DNA of 64,000 nucleotides, from assembly GCF_003026355.1 (NCBI RefSeq), contig NZ_PYON01000001.1, forward strand, positions 248,001 through 312,000, read 5' to 3'. Source of the DNA: Photobacterium kishitanii. Lineage in GTDB: Bacteria > Pseudomonadota > Gammaproteobacteria > Enterobacterales > Vibrionaceae. Positions 55,041 through 62,370 of the stretch are shown one piece after another. How positions within the stretch are numbered: the first letter of the stretch is position 1; the number at the start of each line of letters is the position of its first letter. Below the pieces are notes generated by a model, which was given only the letters and a program-made list of their open reading frames with translations, searched no databases and had not been told where the DNA came from. The translations under genes were made by a program, and so were the position numbers.

Positions 55041-56582
55041 TTATTTTGTTGCAGCATCAAACACTAACTTACCTAATCGGTACAACCGCTTTGCTTGCTC
55101 GCTATAATCAATACTCTCACCCTGAGCACGACGACGATTTAACTGCGTATTAACGCCATCTTGATATACCTGCTGTAACTGGGATTGTAAGCTATCAAGA
55201 TTATATGGAATACGATCACTACTCACTGAAAATGGCAAAATATATTCGGCTTGCATCACATCCCGATTATATTTCACAGCATCCACAATAATACGCCCTT
55301 TAGCCGTTTGTGGTGCATTCAAGTCATATGGCGGTAACCATTCATCAACCGGTTTAAGTTTATCGACTTGGTTAACTAACATAATCACTTTAGGTGCTTT
55401 ACGCTGTTGGTTTTGAGGCTGTTTATAAAAGGCATCTAATGCGGACTTCAATGTCACATCAAGTTGTCGTGATGATTGATTAGCTTTCAATACCCAAATA
55501 ACTACATCACTTTGGGTCATTTGCTTCAGCAGCTTTTTCTCTGTCTCCGCACTGCCATCAATACCGGGTAAATCGATAAGATTAATTAAATCAATCCCTT
55601 CAACCTCACATTTATAAGTTGTGGCTTTATCTGTTGATGGTAATGCGCTAACTTCAGCTGCAATTTCTCCAAGTAAGCCATTAATAACAGAAGATTTACC
55701 AGCACTCACCTGTCCAACAACAGCTACACGTAAAGGCTCAACCTCAATTGCTACCGCTTGTTGATCTTGGTCATGAAGCTGACTATGCGGAACCGCAGCA
55801 TCATCAAGTTTAAATCGACCGCTATATAAATCAATCGCAACTGATGCAACCTCTTGTAATAACGTCGCCTTTAATTTGCTTTGAACTTCAGCACTAACAT
55901 CATCAAATAACTTACCGACCACTAATCCACGTACTTCAGATAACCACCCCGTGGGAGTCGCGATTCTAAATAAACGATAAACATCATAAGCACTTTTAGC
56001 GTAACCCATTTTATCTTTAAGGGCATAACCTTGCTTTAAACTCGTTAAGGTGATCTTCTCTGAAAAAGGAACATGTTGTTGTAAAAAATGACGATAACGA
56101 CGGCTGACTTCTTCAACCATCATTAAAAACTCTGGAGCAGTAAAAGCTAATTTTTGCGAGCTAGATTGCTGATGATATTGCGCTGCAACATCAGCAACCA
56201 AAACATAAGCATGAGCCTGTAAACTTTCCCATGCAGAATCTTGAGCTAACTGTTTATCAATCAACGCCACCATTTGTTGCCATACTTGATGATCGTGCTC
56301 GCTCCATTGTGGATTCGCTGCTACATGTAATGGTGCGATATCATCCATCACAGCATCAGCAACAACACGCTTACGGCGCAGCCACCAATATGGCAAGAAA
56401 GCCAATAAACAACCACCAGCAATAATAGCAAAGAACAACAACCACTGACCTTGTTGAATCAAATCAACCACGCCAAAACCGGCTAATACAACCACTGGCA
56501 AACAGATAGCCGATACCACTAACGGCAAAAAGCCTTCAGAGAGTTGATTAATTAAATGATAACTTTTACTGACCCGTTTCAT
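55041..56582 (-). CDS. Membrane-anchored dynamin-like/Era-type GTPase
   Basis: A 513-aa protein with two N-terminal membrane helices (residues about 15-42 and 46-68) and a GTPase domain in its second half: P-loop VAVVGQVSAGKSSVING (G1), LPSTDKATTYKCE, IDLPGID (G3), LVNQVDKLK (G4). The first half is helical. This resembles the YcjX/YfjP-type bacterial GTPases of uncertain function. Its ATG overlaps the end of the upstream GTPase gene by four bases (ATGA), so the pair is translated together. No stress or regulatory signal is visible. Confidence 0.82.
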   Translation of the reverse strand: MKRVSKSYHLINQLSEGFLPLVVSAICLPVVVLAGFGVVDLIQQGQWLLFFAIIAGGCLLAFLPYWWLRRKRVVADAVMDDIAPLHVAANPQWSEHDHQVWQQMVALIDKQLAQDSAWESLQAHAYVLVADVAAQYHQQSSSQKLAFTAPEFLMMVEEVSRRYRHFLQQHVPFSEKITLTSLKQGYALKDKMGYAKSAYDVYRLFRIATPTGWLSEVRGLVVGKLFDDVSAEVQSKLKATLLQEVASVAIDLYSGRFKLDDAAVPHSQLHDQDQQAVAIEVEPLRVAVVGQVSAGKSSVINGLLGEIAAEVSALPSTDKATTYKCEVEGIDLINLIDLPGIDGSAETEKKLLKQMTQSDVVIWVLKANQSSRQLDVTLKSALDAFYKQPQNQQRKAPKVIMLVNQVDKLKPVDEWLPPYDLNAPQTAKGRIIVDAVKYNRDVMQAEYILPFSVSSDRIPYNLDSLQSQLQQVYQDGVNTQLNRRRAQGESIDYSEQAKRLYRLGKLVFDAATK

Positions 56583-57751
56583 TCACAGTCCTTTTTCGAT
56601 GATGCTTTACTTAATTGTTGTCGATCAGCAACTTGCTTAACGGTTGTAAATGCTTGTTGATAAGCTAACTTAATTTGATCTTTAGATATGGGTTCACCTT
56701 TACTACGATGATACAAATACATACATGCTGCTCGACCAATGGCATAAGTTGATGAAAAACTCATTGCCGCAGCTGTTGCACTACCAACAGTTTGGCCATA
56801 AGCAGGAATAAACTTAACTAATTGGTTAAGTCCTAACTTAGATATATATTGCAGTAAAAAACCTGAACCCAACATACCGACAAATTCTGCATAATCTTTC
56901 TTATTCCAACTCACGCCATATTGATTAGCGAGACTATGTAGCATTTTTCCTTGAATAGCAGGTACGCTAAATAACCCAACAGCAGGAATAGCATCACTAG
57001 CACCAGCAGCGCCGGCATACCACAATACTTCTTGACGTAACTGGTAAAAATTTTGTTCTTCGCGATTAGTATGTGCTTGTTGATTTGATAATAAACTCAA
57101 CATAGGTAGCGCATCAGTTAATGCACACTGCAATACATCAAGGCCAATAAATTGTTCATCATCGGGAATAAAATCAACCACTATCGGTTGATACATTGTT
57201 GCAGTTTTCGATTGCCATTGTGCGGGTTTTATCCCCCACACATCCATTACTCGCTGATGATTATAATCAATTGCTCGTTGCCGCTCTTGAATATCAACAA
57301 TACTATTAACAGCGGTATGAATAACCAATAAATGTTTAATCGCACCGCTGCGTTTGATCTGCTTTAAGGCATTTAATAGGCCTGATTGTTCCGGCTCTTC
57401 AGCTTTCATTACCACCATTAATGCATGGCTTTTACCACTACACATAGCAATATCTTCAGCTGGGTCGTAATCCGCCTCACCTAATCCTCGTGTATCGAGA
57501 AAGCATACTAATGGGTTTTCAGCTGGATAAAGATAATGATGCGCAGTACGGGTACAAGGCTGAAAGCCATTACCGATCTCCACTAAACTATTTCCAGTGA
57601 GTGTTTGAATAATAGTCGATTTTCCAGCACCAGTTTTACCTAATAGCCATAAGGTTGGAATATGCTTTTGCCATTCATCAAACGCAGGCGCTAAGTCAGG
57701 ATTAACCGAGGGATTTATATATTGATAAACTTTCTTAAAGAAGCGATTCAT
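56579..57751 (-). CDS. YfjP/YeeP-like GTPase with a DUF697-like C-terminus
   Basis: A 390-aa protein with an N-terminal GTPase domain: LLGKTGAGKSTIIQTLTG (G1), QPCTRTAH, FLDTRGLGEADYD (G3) and VIHTAVNSI (G4-like, degenerate). The C-terminal half (residues about 240-350) is rich in hydrophobic helices (GAAGASDAIPAVGLFSVPAIQGKMLHSLANQYG and GSATAAAMSFSSTYAIGRAACMYL) as in DUF697/YcjF-type domains. Overlap of four bases with the downstream GTPase implies joint action, perhaps in envelope maintenance. Start has AGGTGAT upstream. Confidence 0.82.
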   Translation of the reverse strand: MNRFFKKVYQYINPSVNPDLAPAFDEWQKHIPTLWLLGKTGAGKSTIIQTLTGNSLVEIGNGFQPCTRTAHHYLYPAENPLVCFLDTRGLGEADYDPAEDIAMCSGKSHALMVVMKAEEPEQSGLLNALKQIKRSGAIKHLLVIHTAVNSIVDIQERQRAIDYNHQRVMDVWGIKPAQWQSKTATMYQPIVVDFIPDDEQFIGLDVLQCALTDALPMLSLLSNQQAHTNREEQNFYQLRQEVLWYAGAAGASDAIPAVGLFSVPAIQGKMLHSLANQYGVSWNKKDYAEFVGMLGSGFLLQYISKLGLNQLVKFIPAYGQTVGSATAAAMSFSSTYAIGRAACMYLYHRSKGEPISKDQIKLAYQQAFTTVKQVADRQQLSKASSKKDCE

Positions 57752-57872
57752 ATCACCTACACAAAATAGTCAACAAAACAAATAGATATCTACTTCTAAC
57801 ATACTCCTATTTTCTCAATTTTGGAAAACAGTTAACGCTATTATAAAACGTTAACTTATTTATAGTTATAAA

Positions 57873-57903
57873 AAAGGGAATGATCATCACAATCATTCCC
57901 TTT
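57873..57903 (-). terminator. Terminator of the PTS gene
   Basis: A 12-bp stem AAAGGGAATGAT/ATCATTCCCTTT with a 7-base loop; read leftwards it is followed by TT and an A/T-rich tail. Confidence 0.88.
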
Positions 57904-57917
57904 GATTTCATTACTTT

Positions 57918-59405
57918 TTATTTACCAATTGAAGCCTTAATACTATTAGCAATAGACTCAGCTTTAGGCCCTAAAATAACTTGTGCACTTTTAGCGCCAA
58001 TTCTAACAATACCCTTAGCACCAAGCTCTTTTAGAGCATCATCATCAAACAAGTTACAATCATTCACACCTAGGCGAAGTCGTGTTATACAAGCATCAAC
58101 AGAAACAATATTATCAGTTCCACCTAGCGCTTCGATATAAGCTTTAGGATCCATTGTAACCAGCTGTGATCCTGACTTATCGTTAGCTTCATCAACTTCC
58201 GGTGTCGGCAGCTTAAATATTTTGATAACAAAGTAAAATATTACAAAATACAGTACAAAGAACACACCAACAATAGGTACTAGTAACCACGGTTTTGTCG
58301 CCAATCCCCAATTGAGAATAAAATCAATAAGACCCGCAGAGAAACCAAAGCCATGTAAAATACCTAATGAATTACATACAACCATTGCAACACCAGCTAG
58401 TACTGCATGGATCACATATAAAACAGGAGCTATAAATAAGAAACTAAATTCAAGTGGTTCAGTAATACCTGTTAAGAATGACGTTAATGCCAGCGATAAC
58501 AACATCCCCCCTACCAACTTACGCTTACTTTTAGGTGAAGCTAATGTTAGTGCTAATGCTGCACCAGGAAGGCCGCCCATCATGACTGGATATGCCCATG
58601 CCATGTATACGCCAGCTTTCGGATCCCCCGCAAAGAAGCGATTAAGATCACCACGAGTTGTCATATCAGCAATTTTAGTAATAACTGAGTTATCAATATT
58701 TGGTAACGCTTGACCTAACGTTAGATGTGATACGACCTCAGGATTTAAACAAATTTGATGTAATGAAGATCCAACTTCATAAGACACTTTAGTACATTCA
58801 CCAAGGCTGAACCAGAACACTGAGTGTAAAAAGTAATGAAGCCCTAAAGGTATTAAAGCACGGTTCATTACGCCATAAATAAATTGACCAATCGCACCAC
58901 TTTGCGCAATCCAAGCACTAAAATTATCAATTCCATGCTGAGCAAAAATCCAAAACTCACCACAAAACCACGCCATCACTAAACAGCATAATCCGGCCAC
59001 AATGGGTGTTAACCGTTTACCAGCAAAGAATGCTAAAAAATCAGGCATTTTTGCTTGATAAGAGTAATTATAAGCATGGCCTGAAATAATACCGGCGAGG
59101 ATACCTGCGAAAAATCCAAGATTAACATCAGGATTAATGGCTATTGTTGCCTGCGTTAGAATAAAATATCCAACGACCCCTGCTAATGCCGCAGCACCTG
59201 AGCCATCTTTAGATAACCCGACAGAAATTCCTAAAGCAAAAATTAAGGGCAGATTATCAAAAATACTACTACCCGCTTTAGCAATAAAGCTGATATCAAG
59301 CATATCAGGCATCCCGAACCTCAACAGCAAAGCTGCAATCGGTAAGGTTGCGATGGGTAGCATCAATGCTTTACCTAATCGCTGGAAATAAGCGAAATTT
59401 ACCAT
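57918..59405 (-). CDS. PTS transporter IICB component, N-acetylglucosamine type
   Basis: Imports and phosphorylates an amino sugar. The EIIC membrane domain (residues 1-400) has about ten helices, with FQRLGKALMLPIATLPIAALLLRFG at the start and GITEPLEFSFLFIAPVLYVIHAV (EIIC Glu motif). The EIIB domain at the end carries the phospho-Cys in NIVSVDACITRLRLGVND and ends GPKAESIANSIKASIGK. There is no IIA domain, so it must use glucose-type IIA in trans. NagE-like in Vibrio has the same layout; maltose/glucose types cannot be excluded. Divergent AraC regulator upstream. Confidence 0.88.
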   Translation of the reverse strand: MVNFAYFQRLGKALMLPIATLPIAALLLRFGMPDMLDISFIAKAGSSIFDNLPLIFALGISVGLSKDGSGAAALAGVVGYFILTQATIAINPDVNLGFFAGILAGIISGHAYNYSYQAKMPDFLAFFAGKRLTPIVAGLCCLVMAWFCGEFWIFAQHGIDNFSAWIAQSGAIGQFIYGVMNRALIPLGLHYFLHSVFWFSLGECTKVSYEVGSSLHQICLNPEVVSHLTLGQALPNIDNSVITKIADMTTRGDLNRFFAGDPKAGVYMAWAYPVMMGGLPGAALALTLASPKSKRKLVGGMLLSLALTSFLTGITEPLEFSFLFIAPVLYVIHAVLAGVAMVVCNSLGILHGFGFSAGLIDFILNWGLATKPWLLVPIVGVFFVLYFVIFYFVIKIFKLPTPEVDEANDKSGSQLVTMDPKAYIEALGGTDNIVSVDACITRLRLGVNDCNLFDDDALKELGAKGIVRIGAKSAQVILGPKAESIANSIKASIGK

Positions 59406-59522
59406 ATTCGTGGCCTTATTTTATTGAGGATTAAAGCTACAGATAAAATATAAGCAGAACCTATATTTCATCTCAATCGCTCAATAAAATAATCTTTTTA
59501 CGTAGTACGAATTAATACTAAA

Positions 59523-59604
59523 CTTGCAAATAACAGTACTTTTTCATCAGTCGCATTTTTTTTCCTCTAATTCATGTACTATCTTCGTAAATAACAATAC
59601 TTTT
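59523..59604. promoter_or_regulatory. Direct repeats in the PTS/AraC divergent gap
   Basis: Two similar 20-base elements, 61 bp apart: one with AAATAACAGTACTTTT (59528-59543) and one with AAATAACAATACTTTT (59589-59604), each preceded by CTT. Tandem direct repeats are the usual AraC-family binding pattern, so they are probably sites for the regulator encoded at 59650. CAGTCGCAT (59548-59556), shared with the chitinase region, lies between them. Confidence 0.55.
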
Positions 59605-59649
59605 ACGTCATATTTTAATTTCTAAGACCTCTGTAAATGGAGAGATAAT

Positions 59650-60528
59650 TTGAAAGCAAGTTTAGAAAAAGTGCCACAGCGTGTTGGCGTATCATGGCGT
59701 TTGAAGCAGATAGTGGATAGAGAAAAAGATTTTAGCTGGCATTATCATAATAAAGAGTTCGAACTGATGCTGCATCGAAATTTTCACTCAAGATGCCATA
59801 TTGGACATTATCATGGTGAGCTTGAACCACTAAGTATGATTTTAATTGCTCCTAATACTCCCCACGCCATTCAAGCTATCGAAACAAATAATAATGAAGA
59901 TTTTGAGACTATCGTTATCTGGTTTAAACAAGACTGGATAGCTAATATGATGTTTAGTTGTCATGAACTAAGAAAGATTGATGTATTACTAAAACGGGCT
60001 CAAAAAGGGCTTTTATTCAACCAACAAGCTGCAAACGATGTGGCTATTATTGTTGATGATATTGTCACAGCTAATTACGACTCTATCGAGTTATTATCAC
60101 AATTACTTAAGATTTTTGCCATTTTATGTAAGGATAAAACCAGCAAAACGCTTCAGTCTCACCACATTGATAATGAAATCATAACTCGCAACCATAAAGA
60201 AAAGATTGAGCGTATTTGTAATTTTATCGAAAAGCATTACGCAGAGCCTCTGACACTAGCTGATATTGCCAATAACCTTTGTACCAGCGAAAGTACTGTT
60301 CATCGGTTGTTTGAACAACACTTTAATGAAAGCTTTATTCAATACTTAAAAAAATTACGACTTAATCACGCTGCCGAAGCATTAATGTCAAGCAGCGATC
60401 CAATCTCTCACATTGCTGAACATGTAGGTTATCGAAATCAGGCAAACTTTAATCGTCAATTTAGGCAATACAAAGGCATGACTCCACGAGAATATCGTCG
60501 CACCTATAAATTAAACGCTAAAGTGTAG
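59650..60528 (+). CDS. AraC-family regulator, ChbR-like, of the PTS gene
   Basis: A 292-aa regulator: cupin sensor domain (HYHNKEFELMLHRNFHSRCHIGHYHGELEPLSMILIAPNTPHAI) and two-helix AraC DNA-binding domain (LADIANNLCTSESTVHRLFEQHFNESFIQYLKKLRLN ... VGYRNQANFNRQFRQYKGMTPREYRR). The layout and the cupin sequence resemble ChbR, the chitobiose regulator. Start is TTG with GGAG 7 bases upstream. It is divergent from the PTS gene and likely controls it; direct repeats lie between them. Inducer not known; a GlcNAc- or chitobiose-derived sugar is the natural guess. Confidence 0.88.
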   Translation: MKASLEKVPQRVGVSWRLKQIVDREKDFSWHYHNKEFELMLHRNFHSRCHIGHYHGELEPLSMILIAPNTPHAIQAIETNNNEDFETIVIWFKQDWIANMMFSCHELRKIDVLLKRAQKGLLFNQQAANDVAIIVDDIVTANYDSIELLSQLLKIFAILCKDKTSKTLQSHHIDNEIITRNHKEKIERICNFIEKHYAEPLTLADIANNLCTSESTVHRLFEQHFNESFIQYLKKLRLNHAAEALMSSSDPISHIAEHVGYRNQANFNRQFRQYKGMTPREYRRTYKLNAKV

Positions 60529-60560
60529 CCTCTTTAGTAATAATATAACGGTAGTGCTTA

Positions 60561-61247
60561 TTAATCAGAATCATCACTAAAATACTGCTCACGGCTTGAA
60601 CTCACTAAACTCGATACCACAATTGCCATGTAAAACACGCCAACAATGGCTTCAAGATATGAAAATACTTTAGCAATTGGTGTTATCGGTAAAATATCGC
60701 CATAACCCAGCGTCGTTAAAGTGACAAAACTAAAGTATGCGGCATCAGAAAAATTTTCATGCCATGATCCCTTGCTGAGACCATGAAAAGATCCAGGTAA
60801 GAAATGAATCAAAATTAAATAGCCAATTGCCCACATAAGACCTAGTAACAAAAACAATGCCATTGAACCAATGATTTTGTTGGTATTAATCGAACCAGTA
60901 AACAGTATTTGACGCATAATTGAGCGAAAAGTGCCAAAGAAGAAAATAAACATCAATAACAACATGATAATCTCTATTTCCTCGACCCCTAATACAGTAC
61001 GAGTAATAACGGCCACCAGCCACGTTACGGCTAATGCTGATAAAAATCGAAACCAATTTTTATCAAAACGTAAACTTAGTAGGCAAATACCAAAAGTCAT
61101 TAACGTAAAAGCTTCAAGAATATATTGTAAAAAACCTGACGTAATCACTTTTTCTAACGATGCACTGATCAATAAAAAAACCAAAGCTAATGTTAAATAG
61201 AAAAAGTTATTTTGAGCATTAATTCGCTGGCTGTTTTTATTCAACAT
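60561..61247 (-). CDS. Two-pore-type potassium channel protein
   Basis: A 228-aa membrane protein: five or six helices, with the selectivity filter FSFVTLTTLGYGDILPIT near residue 178 and a pore helix before it. The N-terminal half has four hydrophobic segments, as in voltage-sensor-like channels, but lacks a clear arginine-rich S4, so it is probably not voltage-gated. No cytoplasmic regulatory domain is seen. Potassium channel activity is inferred from the filter TLGYGD. AGGA lies upstream of the start. It follows the AttH-type gene on the same strand, 19 bases away. Confidence 0.85.
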   Translation of the reverse strand: MLNKNSQRINAQNNFFYLTLALVFLLISASLEKVITSGFLQYILEAFTLMTFGICLLSLRFDKNWFRFLSALAVTWLVAVITRTVLGVEEIEIIMLLLMFIFFFGTFRSIMRQILFTGSINTNKIIGSMALFLLLGLMWAIGYLILIHFLPGSFHGLSKGSWHENFSDAAYFSFVTLTTLGYGDILPITPIAKVFSYLEAIVGVFYMAIVVSSLVSSSREQYFSDDSD

Positions 61248-61266
61248 CGGTCAATATTCCTTATTA

Positions 61267-62370
61267 TTATTCATATCCTGTAAGCTCCATAAACCCTTTA
61301 CCGCTCTGCGACCCCGTCACATTTATCGGGCCCTCCCAATAAGGGAACATAAAATGAAGCCACTGATTACGTCGTACAACACTTGTTTGGAGTTTTAATC
61401 CTTGTGATGGCACTTCAATTAACCAGCTTAATGGAAATTTAATCCCACTCACTTCACGAAAATGCTGTGGTTTCATACGGATTTGATTATTATCTAATTC
61501 AACGACTCTGCCATCAGGCCATGATCGTGAACCGATAAAATAGGGCCTTTGTCCTTTTTCACGTAATTGCGACACCATCAATGCACTACCATCCGCAAGA
61601 TGAATTGAAAACCAATCCCATCCCAACTGTTTGGCACTGAGCATACTACTGCTCCACTCACGATCAAACCATCCACGGCCATTCACTTTGAATTGCTTAC
61701 CATCAAGCTCAATGACGCCATCAATATCTAAAAACGGAGCACTATAATAATATGAGGCGATACCAAGCAATGGATGTTTTTGGCTATACCCTTCGTCACC
61801 TTGTAAAACAATAGAACCCTTTTGCTTAATATTTAGTCTAGCTAACATATCGTCATCGGAAAATTCAAGTTTTCCCGGAAATGGATTGCTAGTGACTGCA
61901 CGCCATGACCAATTATCGAGCCAAGCCCGAAAAGGTTTAAGACTTACCCCAGCTTGGCCAATTCCACCACGAGCAAACCTTTCTGTCGCCCAGATTTTAT
62001 CTTGTGTTGTTATCACTGCATGCGCCATATACATTTGCGGCGTTTTCCAACCCGTTAACTCATCATCACTCGTTGCCATACGAAATAACGTCCATTGAAC
62101 GGCTATTTCTTTGCCTGTTTCAGTTTTTAGATTTGCCGTTAAATACCACCATTCCGCAAGATATTCAGGGTGTTCGCCATAATCTCGAGGGAAAACTATC
62201 GGCTCTCCTTTAACAACAGGTTCAAACACAAAATCTTTCGATTGGGTTAATGTCTTCACTGAATTACTTCGAGTAGGCTGATTATCACAACCACTTAATG
62301 GCATTATAATAAGCAGCATTATTGCTAGGTAATATTGCTGCCAACGAGATTGTAGAGTTAAAGCTCTCAT
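61267..62370 (-). CDS. AttH-type lipoprotein (CrtC-like lipocalin fold)
   Basis: Secreted lipoprotein of 367 aa: signal QYYLAIMLLIIMPLSGCDNQ, with lipobox LSGC; two lipocalin-like halves of the CrtC/AttH family (WWYLTANLKTETGKEIAVQWTLFRM, NGRGWFDREWSSSMLSAKQLGWDWFSIHLADGSALMVSQLR). The start at 62370 overlaps the stop of the upstream permease gene by one base (TAATG), so translation is coupled. AttH is the lipoprotein partner of an ABC transporter in related operons. The function of the system (lipid or envelope precursor handling) is not established. The start 62430 would extend 20 residues into the permease gene and is not used. Confidence 0.9.
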   Translation of the reverse strand: MRALTLQSRWQQYYLAIMLLIIMPLSGCDNQPTRSNSVKTLTQSKDFVFEPVVKGEPIVFPRDYGEHPEYLAEWWYLTANLKTETGKEIAVQWTLFRMATSDDELTGWKTPQMYMAHAVITTQDKIWATERFARGGIGQAGVSLKPFRAWLDNWSWRAVTSNPFPGKLEFSDDDMLARLNIKQKGSIVLQGDEGYSQKHPLLGIASYYYSAPFLDIDGVIELDGKQFKVNGRGWFDREWSSSMLSAKQLGWDWFSIHLADGSALMVSQLREKGQRPYFIGSRSWPDGRVVELDNNQIRMKPQHFREVSGIKFPLSWLIEVPSQGLKLQTSVVRRNQWLHFMFPYWEGPINVTGSQSGKGFMELTGYE

